DNA from: Lysobacter stagni
GTDB lineage: Bacteria > Pseudomonadota > Gammaproteobacteria > Xanthomonadales > Xanthomonadaceae
Assembly (NCBI RefSeq): GCF_030053425.1
Contig: NZ_JASGBI010000001.1
Location: forward strand, 1,310,001 to 1,374,000
DNA: 64,000 bases
Direction: 5' to 3'
A program made the translations under genes and the position numbers. Numbering within the stretch: position 1 is the first letter of the stretch; every line of letters begins with the position of its first letter. Below are positions 1 through 9,369 of this stretch, in pieces. The notes below the pieces were generated by a model, which was not told the origin of the DNA, did not search any database, and worked only from the letters and a program-made list of their open reading frames with translations.

Positions 1-1
1 C

Positions 2-1030
2 GACATCGTCCGTGACCTGACCACGCCACGCTCGCCGGTCAGTGCGGTGGGCTATCTCGTCGAAGGCCTCCGTCGCCGTCGCGATGCCGGTCTGCCGCCG
101 TACACCGTGCTCAGCTGCGACAACCTGCCCGACAACGGCGGCAAGCTGCGCCGCGCGGTGCTGCAGTTCGCCGAACGGATCGATGAGGAACTGGCCCTGT
201 GGATTGCCGGCCACGCGACCTTCCCGCGGTCGATGGTGGACAGCATCACGCCCGCCACCGACGACGCGCTGCGCGAACGCGTGGCCCAAGCGCTGGGTTG
301 CGCCGATGCATGGCCGGTGCAGCGCGAGCGCTACACCCAGTGGGTGGTGGAGGATGCGTTCTGCAACGGGCGCCCGCCACTGGACCGCGTGGGCGTGACC
401 TTCAGCGATGAGATCGCCGGTTACGACAAGGCCAAGTTGCGCCTGCTCAACGCACCGCACTCGGCACTGGCGTACCTGGGCTCGCTGATGAATGTCGAAA
501 CCGTCGCCCAGGCAATGGCCACGCCGGTGCTGGCCTCGTTCGTCGAACGCCTGATGCGCGATTCCATCGCGCCCAACGTCGCGGCGCCGCGCGGGTTCGA
601 TGCACAACGCTATGCCGGCGCGATCCTGGAGCGCTTCCGCAATCCCGCGATCCAGCACCGGCTGTTGCAGATCGCGTGGGACGGTTCGCAGAAGATCCCG
701 GTGCGGCTGCTGGGCACCATCACCGACGCGCTGGCCGCGGGTCGTCCGATCGACCGCCTGTGCCTGCCGGTGGCGGGCTGGATGCAGTTCGTGCGACGCC
801 AGGCGAACGCCGGCGTGGCACTGGTGGACCCGCTCAACGATGCGCTGGTTTCCGTCGGCGCCGCGACCACCGGATACGCCGACGCCGACGTACGCGCCTT
901 CCTCTCGCTGGAATCGGTGTTCGCGCCGTTGTCCGGCGATGCGCGATTCGTCGCGGCCTTGCGCAGTGCCTACGCGGTGCTGGGCGATGCGTCGCCGGAC
1001 GCTGTGGAACAGGCACTCGCGGACGCGTGA
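2..1030 (+). CDS. uxuB: Fructuronate reductase (D-mannonate oxidoreductase), 5' end missing
   Basis: This is the C-terminal part of a long-chain mannitol/mannonate dehydrogenase. The frame is open to the left edge, so the start and most of the NAD-binding Rossmann domain lie outside. Visible family marks are SCDNLPDNGG near 115-145 and the polyol-dehydrogenase signature K-x4-N-x2-H (KLRLLNAPH) near 434-460, whose lysine is the catalytic base. By family it reduces D-fructuronate to D-mannonate with NADH in the cytoplasm. UxaC at 4992-6407 makes its substrate, and KdgK and Eda at 39324-40956 act further down. Mannonate dehydratase UxuA is not in the window and may lie just to the left. Mannitol dehydrogenase is the alternative, but the uronate context favours UxuB. 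Confidence 0.85.
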   Translation, partial: DIVRDLTTPRSPVSAVGYLVEGLRRRRDAGLPPYTVLSCDNLPDNGGKLRRAVLQFAERIDEELALWIAGHATFPRSMVDSITPATDDALRERVAQALGCADAWPVQRERYTQWVVEDAFCNGRPPLDRVGVTFSDEIAGYDKAKLRLLNAPHSALAYLGSLMNVETVAQAMATPVLASFVERLMRDSIAPNVAAPRGFDAQRYAGAILERFRNPAIQHRLLQIAWDGSQKIPVRLLGTITDALAAGRPIDRLCLPVAGWMQFVRRQANAGVALVDPLNDALVSVGAATTGYADADVRAFLSLESVFAPLSGDARFVAALRSAYAVLGDASPDAVEQALADA

Positions 1031-1127
1031 CCGGCGGTCGCGCGCGGCGTGTAACGAAGGAATGCACCGCCGCCCGGTAACCGGTCGGCGTGATCGCTGC
1101 CGCGACGCGAACGACGCGTCGCCGGCC

Positions 1128-2165
1128 TCAGTGCGGGAAGCCCATCCCGGTCGCCTTCACCCGCACCCGCGCCACGAACGTGTGCGAGGTCAGGTAGAGC
1201 GTGTGGCCGTCATCGCCGAACGCGGCGTTGGACACGCGCGCGCCGGTTTCGATCATGCCAAGACGCTTGCCGTTGGAGTCCATCACCAGCAGCCCGCCCG
1301 GCGCGCTCGCGAACAGGTGGCCATCGGCGGAAACGGCCAGGCCGTCGGGCGCGCCTTCCGCACCTGCGGCGATCAGGTCCGAGGCATCGCCGATCACGCG
1401 CTTGCCCAGCACGCTTCCATCGGCGGCTAGCGAGTACGCCATCCACACCGGGCGTGCGCGGTCGGAATTGGCCACGTAGAGCGTGCGTTCGTCGGGGGAG
1501 AGGGCGATCCCGTTGGGGAACTTCAGCCCTTCCTCGATAACGTGCACGGAGCCGTCTGGATCGAGCCGATAGACGCCGTTGAAGGACTGCTCCTTCAGTG
1601 GAGATTCGTCGATGCCCTTCAACCCGTACGGTGGATCGGTGAAGAACACCGCGCCGTTGCTGCGGCGCACGACATCGTTGGGGCTGTTGAAACGCTTGCC
1701 GCGGTAGCTGGCGGTGAGCGTGGTGCGCTGCTTCGTCGCCGGGTCCAGGCGGGCGATCAGGCGCGATCCCGAATCGGCAAGCAACACCGTGCCTGCCGGT
1801 TCCGCGTCCATCCCGTTCGCGCCCGCCTCGCGCAGGCCCGACAGGTCGGTGCCTGCGTAACCCGATGGCTGCAGGAACACGGACGCGCCGTCGCGTGCGG
1901 ACCAGCGATGCATCGTGTTGCCCGGCACGTCGTTGAACAGCAGATAGCCGCCGTCGCGCATCCACAGCGGGCCCTCGGCCCACTGGAAACCCTCGGCGAT
2001 GCGCTCGATGCGGGCATCACGCGCGACCAGCGCGTCGAACGACGCGTCGTACGCGGTAATTCGGCCGACAGTCTCGTACGACGACGGCGCGACGGCCGGT
2101 GTGCATGCCGGGAGGCCGACCACCAGCGCGGCGGCCAGCAGTCCATTACGCAGCGCGGCACGCAT
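1128..2165 (-). CDS. SMP-30/gluconolactonase-family sugar lactonase, exported
   Basis: A 345-residue protein of the SMP-30/gluconolactonase/LRE beta-propeller family. Support comes from the GFQWAEGPLW opening, SPNDVVRRSNGAVFFTDPPYG and KFPNGIALSPDERTLYVANS, which carry the metal-binding Glu, Asn and Asp positions. The N-terminus is a signal peptide ending in LPAC, so it is probably a lipoprotein with Cys21, although proline at -2 of the lipobox is unusual. Such enzymes hydrolyse aldonolactones; a xylono- or gluconolactone substrate would fit the xylan locus but is inference. Its ATG overlaps the stop of the GH2 gene by one base (TGATG), so the two are translationally coupled. It converges with uxuB. 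Confidence 0.85.
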   Translation of the reverse strand: MRAALRNGLLAAALVVGLPACTPAVAPSSYETVGRITAYDASFDALVARDARIERIAEGFQWAEGPLWMRDGGYLLFNDVPGNTMHRWSARDGASVFLQPSGYAGTDLSGLREAGANGMDAEPAGTVLLADSGSRLIARLDPATKQRTTLTASYRGKRFNSPNDVVRRSNGAVFFTDPPYGLKGIDESPLKEQSFNGVYRLDPDGSVHVIEEGLKFPNGIALSPDERTLYVANSDRARPVWMAYSLAADGSVLGKRVIGDASDLIAAGAEGAPDGLAVSADGHLFASAPGGLLVMDSNGKRLGMIETGARVSNAAFGDDGHTLYLTSHTFVARVRVKATGMGFPH

Positions 2166-4888
2166 CAGCGCACCTGCAGCCGCAGTGCGGCGCCCTGCAG
2201 CGACGGCGACTCCGCGCGCAGCGTCACTGTTCCGCTGCGTCCGGGAATGCCGCGCAGGATCACCAGCGCCAGCCCGTTGAATGCATTGCGTTCGTGCGAG
2301 GGAAACGCGGTCATGTCGGTCGGGTCTCCATTGTCGGTGGCAACGATCTGGGCCGGCCCATCCACCGTGAAGCGGATGGCATTTGCGGCGGTGGGCATGG
2401 GACGACCTTCGTGGTCCAGCACACGCACGGTGACGAACGACAGATCACTGTCGTCGGCGCGAATCTGCCGCCGGTCCGCCACCAGCGCCAGTGTCGCAGC
2501 ATTTCCGGCCGTCCGCGTGCTCGCACTGGCCCAGGGTTTGCCGTTGCGCCAGGCCTGCACGCGCAGTTCGCCCGGCGCGTAGACCACGTCGTCCCAGCGC
2601 AGGCGGTACTCGAACGGCGCCTTCTTCTTCCGTCCCTGCGACACCCCGTTGACGAACAGCTCCGCTTCGTCGCCGGAGGTGAACACATGCACCGGCGTGA
2701 TCTGGCCTTCGCGGCCCGGCCAGGTCCAGTGCGGCAGCAGGTGCACCATCGGCAGGTCTGGGCGCCATCGCGCCTGGTACAGGTAGTAGCGGTCTTTCGG
2801 GAAGCCGGCGAGGTCGACGATGCCCGAGTACGAACTGCGTGCGTCGTAGTAGGGCGTCGGCTCGCCCAGGTAGTCGAAGCCGGTCCACACGAACTCGCCG
2901 GCGACGAAGGGATGGCGGTCGAGCGCGGCAAACACCTTGTCCGCACTGGAACCGAAATCCACCGCGTGCAGTTCGTACCCGCTGACCTGATGAATGGCGG
3001 AGTCGCCGCCGCGGCCATCGCGTACCGGCGCGCTGGTTTCCTTCGTCACCGGAAACAGATACACGCCGCGGCTGCTCAGCGCCGATGCGGTCTCGGTGCT
3101 GACGATGGCCTTGTCCGGGAAGGCGGCGTGGAAGGCGTCGTACTGCGGCTTCGTGCGGATGCGTTCGGTGCCTTCGAACTCGGGCGTGTCGCGGATGCCT
3201 TCGCCCTGGTAGTTCAGGCCGATCACGTCGAGCGCGCCCGGCAGCGGCATGTCGGGCTTGGCCCAGTTCATCGCGTTGATGGTGGGCCGGGTGGAGTCTT
3301 CCTCGCGCACGATAGCGTGCAACCGCTTCGCGATCGCGGCGCCTTCCTCACCCGTGTACTGCTCGCCCACCTCGTTGCCAACGCTCCACAACACGATGGA
3401 CGGGTGGTTGCGGTCGCGGCGCAGCATCGCGCGCAGGTCCGGCTCGTGCCAGTCGGGGAAGATGAGGTGGAAATCCAGTGGCGTCTTCCTGCGTTCCCAC
3501 GAATCGAAGACCTCGTCGATCACCAGCAGGCCCATGCGATCGGTGAGTTCCAGCAGTTCCGGTGCCGGTGGGTTGTGCGCCATGCGGATGGCGTTGGCGC
3601 CCATGTCGCGCAGGATCTGCAGCTGGCGTTCCGCCGCACGCACATTGAACGCCGCGCCGAGCGCGCCGAGATCGTGGTGGTTGTTCACGCCCCGGATGAC
3701 AATGCGCTCGCCGTTGACGAGAAGGCCCTCGTTCGCATCGAAGCGGATCGACCGGATGCCGAACGGCGACTCCACACGATCCACGACGCGGCCATCGCGC
3801 GAGACGGTCGTGATGGCGACGTAGCGGTTGGGCTGCTGCGTCGGCGGTGGTCCCCACAGGCGCGGCCGGGCGAGCGTCGTGGATCCGGACACGGAGGCGC
3901 TGGCATTGGCCGCGATTCGCGTGTGTTCGTCGATGCGCGCGACGGCGCGGCCGGTCTTCGTGCCGTTGGCATCGAGCGCGAAGATCTCGGTAGCGACCGC
4001 CACGTCGGCGGCCTCCGACGATTCGTTGTCGAGGGATACATCGAGCGCGACCGCGGCGCGTTCCCTGGACACCTCCGGCGTCGTCACGCGCGTGCCCCAC
4101 TGTGCGACGTGCACCGGATCGGTCTTCACCAGCCACACGTTGCGATACAGCCCCGCGCCCGGATACCAGCGTGCGGACTCGGGCGGGTTGTCCAGGCGGA
4201 TCGCAAGCTGGTTGGACGTGCCGGGCACCACGTAGGGCGTGAGATCCACGCGCCAGCCGTTGTAGCCGTACGGCCAGCCGCCCGCCAGGCGACCGTTGAT
4301 CCACACGGCCGCGTAGGACATCGCGCCGTCCACATCGAGGAAGACCTTGCGTCCCGCGTCGCTGGCGGCAATGTCCAGCGTGCGGCGATACCAGACCGGG
4401 CCCCAGGTCTGCAGGCGACCCATGCCGCCGTAAGGGCCATTCTTCAGGAAGGGGCCGGCGATGGCCCAGTCGTGCGGCAGCGTGACACGCTGCCAGGCGC
4501 CGTCGTCGAACGAGCCTTGCACGTAGTCGACGTCGGCGCCGGGATCACTGGCAGGTCGCACATGGCGCTTCGCGGGATCGCGAATCAGCGGATTGGCGGT
4601 GGGCAGGATCCACGGCTTCAGCACGCGCGCATCGCGTGCCTGTACCTTCGCGGCCTCGTCAGGCCTGGCGTCGGCATCCTTGCCGTCGGCGCTCTGCGTT
4701 ACGTCGGGGCGCACGTCGTAGTCGAGACCGGTGACGCCAGCAGGATCGCCCTGGTGGAAGCGCCAACCGGTGTTGATGGAGATGCGTTCGCGCGGCGAGC
4801 CGATGGCGTGGCCCGGTGAAAGGGTGAGCCAGAACGCGAAGCACGTGACCGGTAACGTGGACAGCCAACCCCTTCGACGATGCGACAC
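2165..4888 (-). CDS. GH2 glycoside hydrolase (beta-galactosidase-like), secreted
   Basis: A 907-residue glycoside hydrolase family 2 protein. The GTG at 4888 is chosen because GAGGAG stands five bases upstream and the product then begins with a basic, hydrophobic signal peptide ending about GHAIG; an in-frame ATG at 4954 would add 22 unlikely residues. Order: sugar-binding jelly-roll domain (WRFHQGDPAGV, HDWAIAGPF, WYRRTLDI), immunoglobulin-like domain, TIM barrel with acid/base Glu506 in WSVGNEVG and nucleophile about Glu599 in STETAS, then a DUF4982-like domain (ELFVNGVSQG). Beta-galactosidase is likeliest by overall build; beta-glucuronidase or another GH2 activity cannot be excluded. It may remove side-chain sugars from xylan. 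One-base overlap with the SMP-30 gene. Confidence 0.88.
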   Translation of the reverse strand: MSHRRRGWLSTLPVTCFAFWLTLSPGHAIGSPRERISINTGWRFHQGDPAGVTGLDYDVRPDVTQSADGKDADARPDEAAKVQARDARVLKPWILPTANPLIRDPAKRHVRPASDPGADVDYVQGSFDDGAWQRVTLPHDWAIAGPFLKNGPYGGMGRLQTWGPVWYRRTLDIAASDAGRKVFLDVDGAMSYAAVWINGRLAGGWPYGYNGWRVDLTPYVVPGTSNQLAIRLDNPPESARWYPGAGLYRNVWLVKTDPVHVAQWGTRVTTPEVSRERAAVALDVSLDNESSEAADVAVATEIFALDANGTKTGRAVARIDEHTRIAANASASVSGSTTLARPRLWGPPPTQQPNRYVAITTVSRDGRVVDRVESPFGIRSIRFDANEGLLVNGERIVIRGVNNHHDLGALGAAFNVRAAERQLQILRDMGANAIRMAHNPPAPELLELTDRMGLLVIDEVFDSWERRKTPLDFHLIFPDWHEPDLRAMLRRDRNHPSIVLWSVGNEVGEQYTGEEGAAIAKRLHAIVREEDSTRPTINAMNWAKPDMPLPGALDVIGLNYQGEGIRDTPEFEGTERIRTKPQYDAFHAAFPDKAIVSTETASALSSRGVYLFPVTKETSAPVRDGRGGDSAIHQVSGYELHAVDFGSSADKVFAALDRHPFVAGEFVWTGFDYLGEPTPYYDARSSYSGIVDLAGFPKDRYYLYQARWRPDLPMVHLLPHWTWPGREGQITPVHVFTSGDEAELFVNGVSQGRKKKAPFEYRLRWDDVVYAPGELRVQAWRNGKPWASASTRTAGNAATLALVADRRQIRADDSDLSFVTVRVLDHEGRPMPTAANAIRFTVDGPAQIVATDNGDPTDMTAFPSHERNAFNGLALVILRGIPGRSGTVTLRAESPSLQGAALRLQVR

Positions 4889-4991
4889 GCCCGCTCCTCG
4901 CTTTGAAGATGTCATCCCCGCAAAAAAACGGGGATCCAACCGTGGGGGCGGCATGGCATCGACGCTGCGCGCCCCTCATTCGACCGACGGA

Positions 4992-6407
4992 CTACAACCG
5001 GTACGCCCGCTTCGGCGCCGCGTACGCCAGATCCACCGCGACGTCGGCGGCTTCGTCCTCGTCCATGCGGTGCTCCGCGACCAGCTTGGCCAGGAATGCG
5101 CAGTCGATGCGACGCGCGACGTCGTGCCGAGCGGGAATCGACAGGAACGCGCGCGTGTCGTCGTTGAAACCGATGGTGTTGTAGAAGCCGCCGCTGGCCA
5201 GCGTCTGCTCGCGGAATCGCCACATGCCCTCGGGTGCATCGTGGAACCACCATGCCGGGCCGAGGAACAGCGACGGGTAGTGGCCGGCAAGCGGTGCCAG
5301 TTCGCGCGAATAGGTGCTCTCGTCCAGCGTGAACAGGATCAGCGTCAGGCGCGGGTCGTTGCCGAAGCGGTCCAGCAGCGGCTTGAGCGCATGCACGTAC
5401 TCGGTGCGCAGCGGGATGTCGGCGCCCTTGTCGCGACCGAAACGTTCGAACAGCCCCGCATTGTGGTTGCGGAAGCAGCCGGGGTGGATCTGCATGACCA
5501 GCCCGTCGTCCAGGCTCATCGCCGCCATCTCGGTCAGCACCTGCGCGCGGAACAGCTCTGCATCGGCCGGCGTGGCGACGCCGCGCACCACCTTGTCAAA
5601 CAACCGCCGCACTTCGTCGGTGGACAGGTTCGCGGTGGCAGCGGTCGGATGACCGTGGTCGGTGGACGTGGCACCGTGCGCGGCGAAGAACGCGCGGCGC
5701 TTGCGATGTGCGCGCAGGTATCCGTCCCAGCTGTGGACGTCCTCGCCGGTGAGTTCGCCGAACTGCTGCAGCGCGTGCGGGAATTGTTCGTGTTCCGGGT
5801 CGACCACCGCATCCGGGCGATAGGCGGTGATCACGCGGCCGCTCCAGCCGCTGTCGCGGATGGCTGCGTGGTGCTCCAGCGGATCCAGCGGCGATTCGGT
5901 GGTTGCGATCAGTTCGATGTTGAAGCGTTCGAACAGTGCGCGCGGACGGAACTGCGGCGTCTGCAGCGCTTCAGTGATGCGGTCGTAGTACGCGTCCGAG
6001 GTCGTGGCATCCAGGCGCGTGCGCAGGCCGAACACGTCGTGGAAGACGTGGTTCAGCCACATCGACGAGGGTGTGCCACGGAACAGATGGAAGTTCGACG
6101 CGAACACACGCCAGGCCTCGCGCGGATCGACCTGCGCGCGCGAGCCGTCCGCGCGCGGAATGCCCAGCGCGTCGAGCGGCACGCCCTGGCTGTAGAGCAT
6201 GCGGAACACGTAGTGGTCCGGCACGAGCAGCAGCTCGGTCGCGTTGGCGAACGGCGCGTTGCCGGCGAACCATGACGGGTCGGTATGGCCGTGCGGACTG
6301 ACGATGGGCAGCGTCGCCACTTGCGCATACAGCCGTCGCGCGATGGCGCGCTGCACGGCATCGGATGGGAACAGGCGGTCTTCGTGGAGGTGCAGCGGAG
6401 TGCTCAT
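4992..6407 (-). CDS. uxaC: Uronate isomerase
   Basis: A 471-residue uronate isomerase, about the family length of 470. It interconverts D-glucuronate with D-fructuronate and D-galacturonate with D-tagaturonate in the cytoplasm. The start is ATG 6407 (MSTPLHLHEDRLF), which matches family N-termini; a longer reading from 6446 adds an arginine-rich stretch. The amidohydrolase-type metal site is seen as His39-Gly-His41 in SPHGHTDPSWF, with LIATTESPLD, GRVITAYRPD and MQIHPGCFRNHN further on. It supplies UxuB in the glucuronate branch that the xylanase and alpha-glucuronidase upstream would feed. UxaA and UxaB of the galacturonate branch are not in this window. Confidence 0.95.
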   Translation of the reverse strand: MSTPLHLHEDRLFPSDAVQRAIARRLYAQVATLPIVSPHGHTDPSWFAGNAPFANATELLLVPDHYVFRMLYSQGVPLDALGIPRADGSRAQVDPREAWRVFASNFHLFRGTPSSMWLNHVFHDVFGLRTRLDATTSDAYYDRITEALQTPQFRPRALFERFNIELIATTESPLDPLEHHAAIRDSGWSGRVITAYRPDAVVDPEHEQFPHALQQFGELTGEDVHSWDGYLRAHRKRRAFFAAHGATSTDHGHPTAATANLSTDEVRRLFDKVVRGVATPADAELFRAQVLTEMAAMSLDDGLVMQIHPGCFRNHNAGLFERFGRDKGADIPLRTEYVHALKPLLDRFGNDPRLTLILFTLDESTYSRELAPLAGHYPSLFLGPAWWFHDAPEGMWRFREQTLASGGFYNTIGFNDDTRAFLSIPARHDVARRIDCAFLAKLVAEHRMDEDEAADVAVDLAYAAPKRAYRL

Positions 6408-6498
6408 GGGGAACTCGCGGGGGCGGGCGACGCAAGGGCGCCGCATCGATGGAAGAGGATGTCACGCCCGCGCGGGCGGGCGTGCGCGTTCGTCAGGA

Positions 6499-9369
6499 TC
6501 ATCGGCGGGGGCTCTCCGGCGGACCGAGATAGCTGGCGCGTACGGTACCGCGCACGATCTCGATGCGCTGGAACACGATGCCCGGATCGACGGCCCACAG
6601 CGTCAGCGTCTGGTTGCCGGCGCGGGCGCGGTGTCGCGACGTGGCGACCTGCACGCTGTCGCTGACCGCGCGTTCCCACGCGGGGAAATCGGGATGGCGC
6701 GGCGTCGGGTCGGCCTTCACCGTGATCAGTTGTGGCGCTTCGTCGCCGATGGCCACCGCGTAGCGCAGGCCGTCGCCGTGCTGCAGGTCGAGCGCGGGCG
6801 ACGTCACCACGCGCACCTCGACCTCACCATCGCGATTGAGGTGGATCGGATATTCCAGTCGCGAAGCGCCGGCGTCGGGCAACCGGGTCGGCGCCGCCTC
6901 CGGCCAGACCGTCACGCCCGAGAGCGTGCGGCCCAGATTCGGGATCGTGCGCCATTCCATACCGGGCGCCGAAAGCGCGTGGGCGTGGTGTTCGGCCTCG
7001 ATGGCGATCTGCCCGTCACTCTCGACGAAGCCGTGCGGCGCGACGGTGGGGGCGGGCATCGAAACCGGAACGCGCACGGCGACCTGTGTGCCGTCGCTGC
7101 CGCGCAGCGTGACGGTGCCCTCGTGCTCGCCGACGGGCACGGTGTCCCAGTCGACTGTGACCTGCAGCGTCCGCTCATCGGCAACCGTTCCGGACTGCGG
7201 TTGCACGTGCAGCCACGGCTGCTTCGTGGTGGTGGTGTAGCGAAGCGGTGCGCTGCCGCGATTGAAGACGATGATCCCGCGCGCGGTCGCCCCGATGGGA
7301 TCGAGCGTCGGCAGCGCGGCCTTTCCATCCGCACCCGGCCACGCGCGGGTGTCGCCTTCCACCGCCACGCCGAGCGCGGCCTTCGCCGGCACCGTCGGAG
7401 TGGTAAGTTGCGGCATCACGTTGCGCTCGGGCTGTTGCCAGCCGGTATAGCCGATGCGCGGCTGCGACATCATGTGGATCCACTTGCCGCCCGCGATGTC
7501 CCGCTCGTAGACGCGCGCCAGTTCCGCATCGTGCTCGAACAGTTGCGTGGCCAGGTTCGCCTGCGCCAGTGCGGACGCATTGCGGCCCTGCGAGGCATAC
7601 AACCGGTTGCGGCCGACGGCGATGTACATCGCGGTGAGGTTGGCGCTGGCGGTCACCGGGTACTCGACCAGCTGCCAGTACGCATCGCGATACGCGGCCG
7701 ACAGCGCGGCACCGACCTTCTTGGCCTGCTCGACCAGCGATTGCCAGTCGGCGAGCACGCGCTGCGCCTCATTGAAGTTCACCAGGCTGAAGGTTTCCGG
7801 TGTCAGCAGTTCCGGCTTGCGGCGCGCGTTGTACTGCGTGTAACGCGTGAGCAGCTCGCCGATCTCCTGCGCATGTTCAGCGCCGAACTGCTGCGCGGCC
7901 CAGTCGGCGGGATAGTCCTGCAGGCGCTCGGGCGTGATCGCCTCCGGACGCCACGCCAGGTCCAGGAACAGCGAGATCGGGAACTCCATCGGCTTGAGGT
8001 CGCCCACATTGACGATCCACAGCCGGTCCGCGCCGAACGCGCGTGCGCGCTGCATCTGCTCCCAGGTGCGTTCGATCTGCACCGTGTTGATCCACTTGTA
8101 GTTGCGTGGACCGCCGACATAGTCGAAGTGGTAGTACACGCCATACCCGCCGCCGCGTGTTTCGCCGGGCTTCGGAAGACGACGCAGATTGCCCCAGTTG
8201 TCGTCGGCGAAGAGCAGGGTGACGTCGTCGGGGACCTGCATGCCGGCGTCGAAATAGTCCTGGACTTCCTTGTACAGCGCCCACACCTGCGGCGTCTTCG
8301 CCAGCGGCTTGTGGGTTAGCTCGGCGAGGATGTTGCGCTGGTCGCGCACGATGGTCTGCAGCAGATCGATGGCGGTGCCCTGCGTCATCGGCTCGTCGCC
8401 ATCGCCGCGCATGCCCAGCGTCACCACGCTTTCGTGGTCGCCCATCCGAGCGATGCCTTCACGCCAGAAGGCGCGCAGCGTGTCGGCGTTCTTCGTGTAG
8501 TCCCAGGGGCCCTTGCCGTGGCGCTCCCACTCCACGTGCGCGCGCATCATGGGTTCGTGATGGCTGGTGCCGATGACCACGCCGTACTCGTCGGCCAGCG
8601 CGGGATTGCGCGGGTCGTCGTCGGCGAAGGCGCGGCCCCACATCGCCGGCCACAGGTAGTTGCCCTTCAGGCGCAGGATCAGCTGGAAGACACGTTCGTA
8701 GAACTGGTGATTCGGTCCGCCGTAGGTCGCCTTGATCCAGCCGCCCAGCGCGGGGTCCTCGTCGTTGAGGAAGATGCCCCGGTAGCGAGCTTCCGGCGCA
8801 TCGACGAAGCGGCCTGGCGCCACATGCAGCGAGGTCCGGCGCGGCACCGGCACATCGGCCCACCACGTCCACGGAGACACGCCCATGCGCCGAGAGAGTT
8901 CGTACACGCCGAAGACCGTGCCGCGCTTGTCAGCGCCCGCGATCAGGAGTGCGCGATCGATGCCGGGCTCCGGACGTTCGACGACCTGGATCAGGTGCGC
9001 TTCCCAGCGCCCGGCCACGTTGCGCGTATCGATGCGCTTCTCGCGCACGATGCGGTCCACGCGTGGGCTGTGGCCCAGCGTGCCGACGATGATCGCCGTG
9101 CGAGCGGTGGACGCTCCGGTGGAGAAGACCGCGTCGTGGCCCGACAGCGCGCTGAGGTCGCCCTGCAGGTCGCGCGCGGCGCGCACCACGCCGGGGAAGT
9201 CGTGTCCATCGGCAAGCACGCCGAGCGGAGTGCCATCGTCGATCAGGGCCAGCGCGCCACTCACCGCGCGTTCGCACACGGCGGCGGGCCGCGCGCAGTC
9301 GTCCGCCGCATGTACCTGCGCGCTCGCCAGCAGCGTGAGCGCCGCGAGGGCGGCGCGCAGCGAAGTCAC
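6499..9369 (-). CDS. GH115 xylan alpha-1,2-glucuronidase, secreted
   Basis: A 956-residue glycosyl hydrolase family 115 protein, which removes (4-O-methyl-)glucuronic acid from internal and terminal positions of polymeric xylan. It begins with a signal peptide ending at VHA. Family marks include NDEDPALGGW, RLKGNYLWPAMW, GTSHHEPMM, a long TIM-barrel part to about residue 560, and C-terminal beta-sandwich domains (HVQPQSGTV, IEAEHHAH). The start is GTG 9369, which overlaps the xylanase stop by four bases (GTGA). The reading frame continues upstream across the xylanase gene, but that part is only an overlap in another frame. Xanthomonas xylan loci usually carry a GH67 enzyme for this role, so GH115 here is a variant of the theme. 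Confidence 0.9.
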   Translation of the reverse strand: MTSLRAALAALTLLASAQVHAADDCARPAAVCERAVSGALALIDDGTPLGVLADGHDFPGVVRAARDLQGDLSALSGHDAVFSTGASTARTAIIVGTLGHSPRVDRIVREKRIDTRNVAGRWEAHLIQVVERPEPGIDRALLIAGADKRGTVFGVYELSRRMGVSPWTWWADVPVPRRTSLHVAPGRFVDAPEARYRGIFLNDEDPALGGWIKATYGGPNHQFYERVFQLILRLKGNYLWPAMWGRAFADDDPRNPALADEYGVVIGTSHHEPMMRAHVEWERHGKGPWDYTKNADTLRAFWREGIARMGDHESVVTLGMRGDGDEPMTQGTAIDLLQTIVRDQRNILAELTHKPLAKTPQVWALYKEVQDYFDAGMQVPDDVTLLFADDNWGNLRRLPKPGETRGGGYGVYYHFDYVGGPRNYKWINTVQIERTWEQMQRARAFGADRLWIVNVGDLKPMEFPISLFLDLAWRPEAITPERLQDYPADWAAQQFGAEHAQEIGELLTRYTQYNARRKPELLTPETFSLVNFNEAQRVLADWQSLVEQAKKVGAALSAAYRDAYWQLVEYPVTASANLTAMYIAVGRNRLYASQGRNASALAQANLATQLFEHDAELARVYERDIAGGKWIHMMSQPRIGYTGWQQPERNVMPQLTTPTVPAKAALGVAVEGDTRAWPGADGKAALPTLDPIGATARGIIVFNRGSAPLRYTTTTKQPWLHVQPQSGTVADERTLQVTVDWDTVPVGEHEGTVTLRGSDGTQVAVRVPVSMPAPTVAPHGFVESDGQIAIEAEHHAHALSAPGMEWRTIPNLGRTLSGVTVWPEAAPTRLPDAGASRLEYPIHLNRDGEVEVRVVTSPALDLQHGDGLRYAVAIGDEAPQLITVKADPTPRHPDFPAWERAVSDSVQVATSRHRARAGNQTLTLWAVDPGIVFQRIEIVRGTVRASYLGPPESPRR

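Noticed and set aside
2099..4819. A 906-residue plus-strand frame opposite the GH2 gene
   Set aside because: The composition is that of an antisense shadow and the opposite strand has a full set of GH2 motifs.
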